NCBI GenBank assembly: GCA_026545225.1
Contig: CM048845.1
Coordinates: forward strand, 83,479,033 to 83,543,032
Reading direction: 5' to 3'
DNA: 64,000 bases
DNA from: Cornus controversa
Taxonomy: Eukaryota > Streptophyta > Magnoliopsida > Cornales > Cornaceae
Each line of letters begins with the position of its first letter. The first letter of the stretch is position 1. The translations under genes and the position numbers were made by a program. The notes beneath the pieces are model-generated. The model had not been told where the DNA came from. It saw only the letters and a list, made by a program, of their open reading frames with translations, and did not search any database. Positions 1 through 11,167 of this stretch are shown here, in pieces.

Positions 1-200
1 GGCCCCAAAATATTTATTTCTATAAATAACAAATAGTTGGTTTCTTCGTGAATTACAAATATAATAAACACATGTAAAGACATAAATGGTAGTGGGTTGA
101 GGATGAAACCTTTTCTACCATCCAAGCACTCCAAGTCTACAACTTGAACATCAAATGATAAGGAATGTGAAGGTTTTAAGATGACAATTTTGAAGGCATT

Positions 201-250
<50 letters not shown>

Positions 251-353
251 TTGCTTATTCTCTGAATGACTTGTTTTACTCGGGACTAGAGTTTTGCAAT
301 TTGGGGCTTCTATTATTTATTGTTGTGATGTTTTGTTAAGATGATATTCTTAA
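1..353. other. Intergenic AT-rich DNA with (TA)n tract
   Basis: No open reading frame of substance and no recognisable domain. The only clear structure is an uninterrupted (AT)n microsatellite at about 204-246. A second (AT)16 tract lies further on at 969-1000. Confidence 0.7.
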
Positions 354-566
354 GAGAAATGCTAAACGTCATGAAATTATTTCATAAATTTGTATCATAA
401 ATGATGTGGCAGGTGATATGGAGAGTTAATATTGGTGGGATTCAGTCATAATATCATGGGACTATGTATATGGGGGAAATCCTACCAATACTAACTCTCC
501 ACGTTATCTGTCACATCATTCATGATAGAAATTCATGAAATAATTTCATGACGTGTAGCATTGCTC
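354..566. mobile_element. Palindromic Mutator-type MITE (copy 1)
   Basis: A 213-bp near-perfect inverted repeat. The left arm starts GAGAAATGCTAAACGTC and the right arm, read on the other strand, starts GAGCAATGCTACACGTC; the arms pair over roughly 90 bp each. The flanks are tattcttaa (345-353) and tattattaa (567-575), a 9-bp target duplication matching at 8 of 9 positions. A 9-bp duplication with long terminal inverted repeats and no coding capacity is the signature of a non-autonomous Mutator-like (MULE) MITE. A relative with the same terminal sequence lies at 18904-19139. Confidence 0.85.
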
Positions 567-966
567 TATTATTAATCAATTAAATCTTAATATGTGAATG
601 ATTCCGTGTTTTATGATATGGCCAACTAAGTATATCTCTAAGTAAAAATTGCAGGATAATAATTCTCAGACGTGATAGTCTAACCTAAAAGGGTAGTTAG
701 GTTTTTTCTTATCCATTCATTGGATAAAATCAAAACTTTTGTAACATTTTCAATTAGATTATTAGGTGTGAATTGATTGAATCACATAGTTAAATGTCAG
801 CATTTATTAATTTTCTTTTCCTTTTTAGCATTTGTCATAGCATTTGTTATATCATTTATAGTTCAAAATTGAAATGCATATGAACTAGAGGGGTTGGTTG
901 TAGGGTGGATTTACATGAAACTTTGAGAAATGCATCCATCAATCACCAAATTTTTTTTCTCACAAC

Positions 967-1002
<36 letters not shown>

Positions 1003-1979
1003 ATCTTGCTCCACACCTGAAAAGCTTTGGGACCACATAAAAGCTTTTCAGGAATTAACTTCAATATTAGGTCCATTTTGCAACTCAGATGTGACTTAAT
1101 TAAAAGACATTGAATTTGATATATTCTAAGGTATTGTCCACACGATCTAATGGAAAATTCAAGAGTTTTGTTGTGATCATGCCAACCAAATGATCCAAAA
1201 TGCATGCATTGCTTGAAGTCTTGGAATTGGTATCGGGATTGGAATTGGAGTCTTGGAATTGGGACTAATTTTAATTTCAAAGTTCTAATTCTATGCAACT
1301 CAACATATTCCTAATTTTTTGCCCTCAACACATCCAAATATGAGTAATGGTCTTTATGACCTTTATACTATATATGTTTGGTTATAAGGAAAAAAGAGGA
1401 TGGAGAGGAAAGAGAAGAAGGATGAAGTTAAATCTTTCATTATGAGCTAGGTTGAGGGAAGAGTGAGGAAAAAGGATGTAGGATGGATATATGAGGTTAA
1501 TTTTCCCCGAATTCCACCTCATGAAAATGGTTAATTTTGTGATAAAGATAATAAAATTTTTAAGGGTTAAATACAATAACCTCCTTTGAGATTTGACTTA
1601 ATTACACTTAGAATAAAACTTCTCAAAAATATTGCATTGACCTCCCCTCTGATAGAATCAGTTTACTTTTTGGTGTGATTTTACGTTAGTACCCCCAATA
1701 TTTTAATATTAAAATAACCAAAATTTGTGCTCCTGTAAAATAACCAAATTGCCCACCTTAAAAAAAACATAGCTTACCAATTTCATTTTAATTTTCATCC
1801 ATCCATCTTCTCGATCTCTTACACACACACACACACCCCATCGTACCAACGTTTTCAGCACACAAGTGCACCAACCACCATTGAATGCAATGCATTTAAA
1901 AAGGTACTACGTTTAAACTCCTATAGTCAATATCCTTCCAAATCAATAAAGCTGGCTGAAATTATCCTATGTGAATTAA
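567..1979. other. Intergenic; contains a dispersed repeat shared with 12720-12976
   Basis: No gene seen. About 1325-1570 is closely similar to about 12730-12975: both contain the stretch beginning CCAAATATGAGTAATGG and running through a GGAAAAAAGAGGATGGAGAGG block. It is therefore a dispersed repeat of about 250 bp; I could not find its ends or class. 969-1000 is (AT)16 and 1820-1836 a short (AC)n. Confidence 0.6.
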
Positions 1980-2023
1980 GTCCCACATTGAATTAGTGGG
2001 CATGCCACCCGGTGTTAATATAA
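1980..2023 (+). promoter_or_regulatory. Putative U6-like Pol III promoter: USE plus TATA-like box
   Basis: GTCCCACATTG at 1980-1990 matches the plant snRNA upstream sequence element RTCCCACATCG at 10 of 11 positions. A TATA-like TTAATATAA follows at 2015-2023, leaving about 24-25 bases between them. In plant snRNA genes this shorter spacing is typical of Pol III (U6, U3) promoters, while Pol II snRNA genes place the boxes about one helical turn further apart. A start about 30 bases after the TATA box would fall near 2045-2048, the foot of the hairpin annotated next. USE-like strings also occur by chance and in some retroelement LTRs, so the promoter call is an inference from arrangement. Confidence 0.45.
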
Positions 2024-2043
2024 CGAACCACACCCACAATTTG

Positions 2044-2112
2044 CAAAGACAGTTGGATTGTGCAGCGAAGGAAAATTCGCTTCACAATTCCACTGTCTTG
2101 CCATTTCTTTCT
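2044..2112 (+). ncRNA. Candidate short hairpin RNA (miRNA-like) behind a U6-like promoter
   Basis: Bases 2043-2069 pair with 2076-2101: about 24 base pairs, one internal mismatch, three single-base bulges and a six-base loop (2070-2075). The duplex is long enough for a 21-22 nt miRNA/miRNA* pair with almost no lower stem. Downstream, 2104-2112 is T-rich (TTTCTTTCTTT-like) but has no run of four T, so a canonical Pol III terminator is absent. I do not recognise the sequence as a known miRNA or snoRNA. It sits directly left of the 42-bp tandem array of a gypsy fossil, so an origin in transposon flank is possible. A perfect chance inverted repeat cannot be excluded without small-RNA data. Confidence 0.4.
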
Positions 2113-2116
2113 TTGA

Positions 2117-2780
2117 AATTAGCCTCAGCATGACTAGTCAAGCACCAAAAATGAATGAAATTAACCTTTTGTGACTAGCTGAGTGTTAAAAAATGAATGA
2201 AATTAACCTCGGTATGACTAGTCGAGCACCAAAAATGAATGAAATTAGCTAAGGCATAACCAGCCAAGCACTGAGAAATGAATGAAATTAGCCTCAACAT
2301 GACCAGTCGAGCTCCAAAAATAAATGAAATTGGCTAAGGCAAGACCAGTTGAGTGCCAAAAATGAATGAGACTAGCCTTGGCATGACCATCCGAGCACCC
2401 AGAAATGAATGAAATTAGCCTCGGCATGACCAATCGAGCGCCAAAAATGAATGAAATTGGCTAAGGCATAACCAGCCGAGTGTCAAAAATAAATAAAATT
2501 GGCTAAGACATGACCATTCGAGCGCCAAAAATGAATGAAATTAGTCTTGGTATGACCAGCTGAGCGCCAAAAATGAATGAAATTAGTTAAAGCATGACCA
2601 GCCGAGCGTCAAAAATGAATGAAATTGGCTAAGGCATGGCCAATCAAGCGCCAAAAATGAGAAAATTAGCCTCGACATGACCAGTCGAGCACCAGAAATG
2701 AATGAAATTGGCTAAGGCATGGACAACCAAGTGCTTGAAATAAACAAAGTTGGCCAAGGTGTAACCAGCCAAAAGAAAAG
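2117..2780. repeat. 42-bp tandem array (about 16 units)
   Basis: A head-to-tail array of about 16 units of 42-43 bp. Each unit holds a variant of AATGAATGAAATTAGCC followed by a CATGACCAGTCGAGC-like block. Units fall into two subtypes, one with 'agcctcggcatgacc' and one with 'ggctaaggcataacc', which partly alternate. The array lies just before the antisense ORF and LTR-like sequence of a gypsy fossil. Tat-lineage elements are known to carry variable tandem repeats in this 3' region. Confidence 0.85.
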
Positions 2781-3454
2781 AAATTGATATCAAGCATGAA
2801 TGAAAATACCCAAGTCAAAAGCTACAAGGAATTTTGTTTCATCGAATGAAGCTTTTTTGATTAAAAAAGGCTCTTGTAAAGAGAGTTAGGTCCAGTTACA
2901 AAAATGTAGAAGTCCAAACCTGAGAGGTAATTGCTAAGGGTCATATCAATAAGGATATCAAAGTCTAACCTAAGCTTCCCCAAATTCATTGGAACCTTAG
3001 CTGAATCTGTAGGGTCCGCTTCCTCAGAACCTAATTCTAAGGGTGCTCCGCCTTCTGGAGCCAAGGGCTCTGAAGGAGGAACGACTGCAGGAATCGCCGG
3101 AGTAAGAAGACCCTCAGAGGAGGTAGAATCATCCTCATTCTCGTTCAAGAAATCGTCGACAGACTGGTAAACACCCATGGCTCCAAAATCATCAACGATC
3201 TCCACTCTCATCACTTTACTCATTCCTTGAAATAAATAAATAAGGAAAAAAGGACACTGACTTTGAGAGCAAAGAAGGATGAAGATCACAGAATAACTAA
3301 AGTCGCCTGAATGAAATATCACCACAGAGTAAAGAATGTGATCAAAGAAAATGAAAGTTTGAACATTTATGGAGACCTGACATTTCGGCGGCCACCAGGG
3401 GCATGAAACCCAAAAATCAGGAATCGTGCTAACACGACCGTTGCTTATTTAAAA

Positions 3455-3493
3455 AATTCCTTTCAACTTCCAAACTTGGAAGTTGAAGGAAAT
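3455..3493. repeat. Tight near-perfect palindrome
   Basis: TTCCTTTCAACTTCCAA is followed after two bases by TTGGAAGTTGAAGGAA, its near-exact reverse complement, forming a stem of about 16 bp with almost no loop. It lies in the LTR-adjacent region of the gypsy fossil. Its function, if any, is unknown. Confidence 0.7.
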
Positions 3494-6400
3494 TCTTCGG
3501 GTAAAGTGTGGAGCGAAAAAATCCCCACTAAGAGGAAGGCAACACGTGAAGACTCCAGCAAGTCGAATATCTAGCAGCCATGTCACTAGAATAAGTCCAC
3601 GTGACCCACCAATGCGTGAAATTAGCATTCAAGTTCTTATAGTAGGAATGGCTTGACTCGCGCACACGAAATCACTACAAATATAGATAGAATCATGCTC
3701 TCTATGAATCATGGAATAGATACAGGCTAATTACTTGTAATCAAGCACATTATAAAAGAGGTGGCAAGAGCACAAAGAAAAATATACTATTTGAGAAATT
3801 ATTTCTCGAGTGTTGCGTGCATTAGTTTATTTTCTTTGTAGTAGATTTTTTGCATCTATAGAACCCTACCAAGAACACTGTGCCACCCAATGTACTCCAA
3901 GGCTTCAAACCAAACAAGAATGAGGTAATATGTTTATGAAGAATGAGTGTTGTAAATTTAAAGCTTGTCTTGAAAAGCAAAACGGTAAACCTCTAGTCTT
4001 AGTTTGTTTTGAGTCTAGCTTAATTGATGTCCCTTCTAACTCTTGGTGGATTGACACTGGATCTTCAATTCATGTCACTCATTCTTTACAAGACTTCATA
4101 AACAAGTAAATATGTTCGTAGAAAATGACATGAAAGTTGAAGTCAAGTCTATAGGAGTTATTAGGCTTGAATTAGAGTTTGGTTTTTCTTTAGATTTAGT
4201 AGATGCAGTCTATGTACATTCTATGAGATTGAATTTAATTTCAGTGTCTAAGCTTGTTATGTCTGGATATTCTTTCCAATTTAATAAAAGTGGTTTTAGT
4301 TTGTTTCATTATTCTTATACAATTGGCAATGATTTTTTGTCTGATGGATTATATAAATTAAATTGTGTTCAATCCATTGTAGCTTTAATTGTGGAGACTA
4401 ATGTTGGAGAGAAACGTATGCATCTTAATGAAAATTCATCTATAATTTGGCATAAACGATTAGGTCATATTTCTAAAAAAATAATTGAATGCTTAATAAA
4501 AGAAGATATCCTCACCCTACTGGGTTTTGGAGATTTTGGTGTTTGCATTGACTACATAAAAGGAAAGTTGACTAATTCTAGAAAGAAAAGTTCTAATCGT
4601 AGTCAACAACTTTTAGAAATCATTCATACCATTTCATATAATTATTGGTGGATATCATTATTTTGTAACTTTCATCGATGACCTCTCACATTATTGTTAT
4701 ATTTTTCTATTATCAGAAAAATTTATTGTTTTTGATATCTTTAAAATCTTTAAGGTTGATGTTGAAAATCAATTAGATAGCAAAATCAAAATTGTAAGAT
4801 CCGATTGGGAGTATTATGGTAATTAATACGACGATTTTAGTCGCCATCCAAGTCATTTTGCTAAATTTCTTTAAGATTGTGGTGTAGTTGCTCAATATAC
4901 TACTCCTAAGACGCCTGGACAAAATGGGGTTGCAGAAAGGCGTAACTGTACTCCGACATACTTTGTATGTCTTCCTTAATTCATGGGGTGAAGCTATTAA
5001 GACAGCCAATTATATTTTGAATAGGATTACGCAGTTTACAAAACTCATTTTGAGTTATGGACCGGTAAAAAACCTAGTTTAAATCACCTTCACATTTGGA
5101 GATGTAAGGTTGAAGCTAGAATCTATGTTCCGCAAGAAAAGTTAGATTCTAGAACCATTAGCTATTATTTTATTGGGTATCCAAAAAGGTCTAAAGACTA
5201 TAAATTCTACTGTTCTAGTTTAGGCACTAAGATTGTTAAAATTAATCGTAATAAATTCATAGAAGATTTTGATTTTTGTGTGAGTGCAGATTTTCGCAGG
5301 TTTAACTTGTGGATTATGATATTCCCATGATCTGAGAAATATTGAGACTTATGAGATACAACCAGTGGTTAATCAAGAAATTGCACAACCTGAACAATAA
5401 TGAGTGGTTAATCAAGAAATTGCACAACCTGAACAACAACCAGTGGTTAATCAAGAGCTTCCACAACCTGAACAACAAATTTAACCAACTCTAGAGATAC
5501 CGGTGAGAAGATCTCAAAGAATTATGATGTCTGCTCTACTTCAAGATTTTGTTGTTTATTTGCAGTAATGTGATTTTAATATTGGAGATATAAATGATCG
5601 AGTTAGTTTCACTGAAGCAATCTCTAGTCCACAATCTAACAAATGGTTAGAAGCTATGGAGACTGAATTAAAGTCAATGGGCAGCAATAATGTTTGGAAA
5701 CTTGTAAATGCACCTCGAGATTTCAAACTAATAGGTTGCAAGTACGTGTACAAAACTAAAAAAGATTCCAATGGCAACATAGAACCTTATAAGGCAAGAT
5801 TAGTAGTAAGGGTTTTACTCAGAAAGAAGGGGTCGATTATAATGAGACTTTTTCTCTCGTGTCTTCGAAAAACTCCTTTAGAATCGTAATAGTTTTTGTG
5901 GCACACTATGACCTAGAATTACATCAAATAGATGTCAGAACAACATTCTTAAATGGGGATCTTAACGAGAAAATTTACATGATGCAGTCTGAAGGGTTTG
6001 AAGATGGGAGAAAGAATCATATGGTGTGTAAGTTGAAGAAATCCATATATGGCTTAAAACAGGCATCGAGGCAATGGTATCTAAAATTTGATCGTGTGGT
6101 GACATCTCATGATTTTGTTGAGAACATAGTTGATGAGTGCATATATCTCAAGGTTAGTGGGAGTAAATTTATCTTCTTTGTTCTTTATGCTGATGATATC
6201 TTGTTAGCGAGTAGTGATGTAGCTTTACTTTTAGAAACCAAAACTCTTTTATTGCAAAGTTTTAAGATAAAGGAACTTGGTGAGGCATAATTTGTTCTGG
6301 GTATTAAGATTTATCGAGATATGTCTCGTGGTTTGTTGGGACTGTCACAAAAGGCCTATATTGATCGTATACTTAACAGGTTTAATATAGATACTTGTTC

Positions 6401-6996
6401 ACCTAGAGAGGTTCCCATTGGGAAAGGTGATAAACTCGACAGAGAACAGTGTCCTAGAAATAATATAGAAAAGGAAACCATGAAGAATAAGCCTTATGTT
6501 TCTGTTGTGGGAAGCCTAATGTATGCTCAAGTGTGCACTCGTCCTGGTTTTGAGCATTGGGTAGCTGCAAAGAAATTTTTTCGTTATTTACAAAGAACCA
6601 GTGATTTTATGTTCACTTATAGTAAGGGTGATAATCTTGAAGTAATAGGATACGCAGACTCAGATTTTGTAGGGTGTCCTGATGATATGAAATCAACTTC
6701 TGGTTACATATTTATATTAGATAAAGGTGCTATTTCATGGAAGAGTGTTAAACAGTCCTACATTGCTTCATCTACTATGCAAGCTGAGTTTGTAACCTGT
6801 TATGAAGCCACTTTTCAGGCTATTTGGCTAAAGAACTGTATTAAAGGTATTCGTATAGTAGACTCAATTACGAAACCCATAAAAATATTTGTGATAATAA
6901 TTTTGTAGTATTTTATTCCAAGAACAATAAGAGGTCTTCTGGTTCTAAACATATAGATATTAAGTACTTGTTTGTAAGGGAGAAAGTGTGAGAATA

Positions 6997-9815
6997 TGTC
7001 ACGCCCTAAAATCCAGACCACCGGGACTCCCTCGGACTGGCCTGAATCCCGAATGTGAACCCGTTCACTCAACCCCGTGAAGGACCTTAACTACACTCAT
7101 GCGATAGTATCAAGCTCTGATATCATTCTGTAACACCCAGATCCCCTGACTCCCGAGAAACCAGAGGTTAACCCATCCATTAGTTTCAATGGACCCTTTT
7201 TACCCTCTATAAGGTACCATACTTTGATACCATTCTGTTATGCCCCGTTTCCTGACTTTCAGGAAACCGAGGGTGAATCCATCCATTAAGCTCTAATAAA
7301 CATATAAACCTCTATTTACCACAAAAACTTAATCACATACATACACATGTATATATACATATACAACTCAACGTCAACTACTCCTAGCGTGGCTCAACCA
7401 TATAATCCTTTAAATTGGTTCTATCCCACACTATGGATATGAAACTCCTTGTAAGTTTCAGATAATGGCCTAAAAATGAAACCATTGAAAAGAGGTTTCA
7501 AAAATACTCAATTTCAAAAAAAGAATCATCTAATTTCGATTTGAAACGAAGAAGATATGCCCGTTAGAAGTTGGGTAGAATTTTGTCAATGCATGCTGTA
7601 AAAGAGCTCGAGCGCTTTAAATAAAGGGATCGAGTGCTTTCACTCCTGAGACTAAGCCTCTAAATCTTTTACAAGGATGATCGAGCACCGTAAAAGGAGA
7701 TCGAGCGCTGTTAATGCAAAAGCTAAAATTCTGCAACTTGTTCTTAGCTAATTTTTAACCTAACTTCAAATTCAAATATCTTACAAACCATAAGTCCATT
7801 TGAACTGAAATTAGGCATGGATCATCCTCAACTTGTCTACTTTCCAACCCAATTAGAATCACCTAATAATTAAACTCATGACCCAGATTACACACAAATC
7901 AACGGGCTTAGATCAGATTACCAACTCTTGCACTAAAACATGCATATCTTACTCAATTTAAATTCAAACAAGACCCATGACCTATCAAATTGAAGATAAT
8001 ACAATTCTCCTTCTATAAATATAAATTTCATTCACACCTTGAACTCGAAAATGGACACTTCTGGGCATGTGTCCCCCCCAATGGCTATACTAATGCCTTA
8101 ATGGCCATCAAATATATTCGCGTAACATGCATCTCACAATTGAAATGTAATTTCATCATTTTTTTCTTACCATCTTCATTCAACAACTCCATTAGCTCAT
8201 AATTATTCATACAAGAAGTCATAACTCAAGAGAAAATTGGTGATATGGTGCCATATATCTCTGAGACATACACTTTTCTTAAAAGGTACATACCATCCAT
8301 ATGTTTTTTCAAGTTTATAGTCATTACAAGAATTCATGCATAAGGATCAAAATGCAACAAATTCTACTATGACTATAGCTAGATAATTACCGTGCCACAA
8401 GTCGGCACAGATAGCCACAAGGTACACAATATCCAAAAGATCATCCTACTCCAATTGAGTTCCCAAAACACCCATAAGAGCTATAAAGTCCCTGTCATCA
8501 TCCTTAACGCATAACCTAAAAAATGTTGGGGGGAGCGGGGTGAGCACCACGACGGCTCAGTAGAGATACCCTAACCCCACCTAAGCGCCAACTCAACGCC
8601 GACCTACATGAATGCAAGTCATAGCATCCCTATCGGCTACATGGCATATGCTAGAACATTTAGACATATATAGCATATTCAACACGTGAGCAACATTATC
8701 AAATGAATGCTTTCAAGCAATGCATGTTTAACTCGACAACCTAGACCACACACACACCAGTGGTTCATGATTTATCAAAATTCTAACAAAAGAGACCTGG
8801 GCTGGCATACTCCGAAGCCCCATGTCATATTTTCAATGAAAAACCCTCTTTAGGACATTTTATCAAATACCATGTATGCAACATGTTCATGGATGATGTT
8901 AACACCATAAGTAACACCAAATAATGAAATTTAGCATACATTTACAAGGCTCTACACTTTGGCATCAAATTACATGCTCAAGAAACACCAAATCATACTT
9001 TTCGCATAACATTTACCACAAAGCTTCATACATGTCATATGTATATCAACCCTATAACATGTAATACACATAAATCACTTTTTTAACATGTAATCATATA
9101 ACAAATGCAACAAGGAGAGGAAAACCTAACCTCTTAACTTTACCAAGCATGTTAACCCCCTAAGAAACCCATAATTCAACCTATAGAATTGACACTTAGG
9201 GAGAAAGAGATACCCCTATCTCAAATCTAAGCTTGGTTGTTGAAGACCCAATTTTTACCAAGCTTCAAACTCCTCTAATGACAACTTTTCACTAATCAAA
9301 TCGAAGAGGAGAGTGAGGGGAGTAACTTTAATTCTTGGTTCCACCCTCAAATCTCACTTCTTGGCCCTCAAAAGTTAGAGAGAATAAGAGGGATAGAACT
9401 TGTAGAGAGAGAGTAGGAGTCGGATGTAGAGAGAGAGAAGTGAAAATCTGATATTTTCTTCTCTTTTCACATATATATATCTATATAATAAATATATTTG
9501 CCCCTTTGCAACTACACCCTCCACCTTTCCCTTATTTGCTCCTTGTCATGGTCACTTTGCATCTAATTATAAACCATCATTTTCTCTCTTTCCAAAACTT
9601 CACTTATGACCTTAAACTTACATCCACAGCCCTACGCCACTCTCTAGTGTCCGTAGTTACCTCCCGGTTTACTCGGATCCATTCCGATCCCACACCCGTA
9701 ACCGAAAATATAATAAGGATTATTTAAATCCACTAAACATGTCATTAAGCGATTAATTATGCTTAAAAGTCACCAACCTGTAATTATAATTCAAAAAAAA
9801 ATTTGAGTCGTCATA
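6997..9815 (-). mobile_element. LTR-like insertion nested in the copia fossil (solo-LTR-type)
   Basis: A 2.8-kb non-coding block that splits the copia RNase H end. It begins TGTCACGCCC and ends near GTCGTCATA. The flanks gaata (6992-6996) and aaata (9816-9820) look like a 5-bp target duplication with one change. Near its left end LTR-edge-like sequence recurs at 6997, 7129 (TGTAACACCC) and 7218 (TGTTATGCCC); the second and third are each preceded by a TGATATCATTC or TGATACCATTC primer-site-like string. The terminal sequences resemble gypsy chromovirus (Tekay/Del-type) LTRs in minus orientation, and a GA-rich leader sits near 9390-9440. It is best read as a solo LTR with a rearranged edge; the lineage is tentative. 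Confidence 0.55.
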
Positions 9816-10593
9816 AAATAACATATAGTGATTGACCACATAGAGACTAAAACAATGGTAGCAGACCCACTAACTAAAGCCTTACCCATTGGTTATTCAA
9901 GAATCATATACTTACCATGGGGTTGGTGGATTATTTTGATATACTTGGATAGTGGGATGTTTATTCATTTATTTGCTCTTATTTTATAGTATTCATAAAA
10001 ACTTTTATAGTCTTATCTTTCATGGATATTTGGTAGCTCATAAATTTTGGAGCATTACTATTTCAATTCATGAATATTCTCTTTGTGTGCATATGGTATT
10101 ATAAATTATTTGAATCTCGTGAGGAGATATAAATTAAGTTTAAAAGATTAAATTTACATTCAGTATACAGTTATTAGTTGAATTTTTCATACTTCATGTC
10201 ACAAGGTTATTATAGACATAAAGATGAAAAGTATGGTTCCCTTGCATTAAAGACATAAAGGCTTCAATTTGAAGCATAAGGGGATTTTGTTAAAAAAAAT
10301 CATAAAGTTGGACTGATATGGATATAACACAAATAATTACATAAAGATGTTATTTTCTATGTATTCTATATTTGTCAGAGATCCATATAGATAATGGTGC
10401 TAGTGTTGTGATCATGGATGCTCATGTATGATTATATGTACATAAACCACTATGGTTTGCATTGGTAGTATTATTTGATAGGATCTTGAACTAAGGTATT
10501 TTCATATTTGGTTTTCGTGATCACTTAAGTTATCTAATCCAATTTTTTTTTTTAAATGATATCATGTAATCAATGTTTGCCCAAGTGGGAGAA

Positions 10594-11150
10594 TGTAAGA
10601 ATTTTTGGGGTTCCATTGACTATAAGTTCTTTAAATACATGAAGAAAACCTGGATTGAGAATTGAGACCAAATAGAGAATTACTGGATATCCCTTTCAGA
10701 TGTGATTATAAATATTTGGGTCACAGTGTACCTTAGTCACATATTATCATGTGATTAGAGATATAGGTAATGATATATGTGTGTGTGTGTGTATGTGTGT
10801 GTGTGTGTGTTTACCTATAAAGAGAGATAATGGTAACTTTAGTTACCATGCTCTAGACGTAACGTAAAGTGATTATAATCTGATCATTTCTTTGATGGGA
10901 GGGATATTATTAGATGTTTATTATATATATAGCTTGATCCCCACTCTCACATAATACGTTCAATTACGGTTAGTCTTGCCCAATTGAATAAACATGTGAG
11001 TTAAGTGTAGAGAGTGGAAGACCAAGTGAGAGGTGTTTCTCTGGTTTAAAACCTCTTTTTCGATCTAGCAATTACTTCTGCATGTATTTTTAGTTTCTAA
11101 ATAGATATCAGTGTTATAAGCATGTGTATGATTTCCTATTTAGTCTTACA
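10594..11150 (+). repeat. 3' LTR of the copia fossil
   Basis: It starts immediately after the polypurine tract GTGGGAGAA and carries 5'-TGTAAGA...TCTTACA-3' ends (557 bp). It includes a (TG)n tract at about 10779-10810. No partner LTR was found upstream. Confidence 0.75.
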
Positions 11151-11167
11151 TTTAACCTAATTTTTAA

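Larger units (their letters stand above)
2117..3880 (+). mobile_element. 3' part of a Tat-lineage Ty3/gypsy fossil
   Basis: Fossil fragment, incomplete and broken. It comprises the tandem array (2117-2780), an antisense reading frame (about 3325-2861, acidic and Pro/Ser-rich with no recognised domain), and LTR-like sequence to about 3880 with a TATA-like TATAAAAGAGG stretch near 3752. The combination of 3' tandem repeats, antisense ORF and then LTR is the layout of Tat-lineage gypsy elements; the fuller copy at 43665-50090 supports this reading. The left edge abuts the hairpin locus and the right edge abuts a copia fossil. The exact LTR borders are not certain. Confidence 0.5.
3900..11150 (+). 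mobile_element. Ty1/copia LTR retrotransposon fossil, interrupted by another element
   Basis: A broken plus-strand copia element with many breaks and no intact 5' end. Parts recognisable in order are: a protease motif (IDTGSS, near 4050), the GAG-pre-integrase motif (WHKRLGHIS, near 4450), integrase (GVAERRN-like, near 4930), reverse transcriptase (from about 5640, including the YADDILL box near 6185) and RNase H (to about 6990). Another element is inserted at 6997-9815, and the copia 3' end resumes after it (ADPLTKALP, near 9865). The polypurine tract CCAAGTGGGAGAA (from 10580) precedes a 3' LTR at 10594-11150, which begins TGTAAGA and ends TCTTACA, a perfect 7-bp terminal inverted repeat. 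No matching 5' LTR is present in the window. Confidence 0.85.

Noticed and set aside
1980-2112. Conclusion that the organism is a parasitic plant such as Cuscuta
   Set aside because: One USE-hairpin locus is not enough; none of the genes here is diagnostic of parasitism.
2117-2780. Regularly spaced repeats that might suggest a CRISPR array
   Set aside because: The repeats are contiguous 42-bp tandem units without unique spacers, in plant nuclear DNA beside a retrotransposon.
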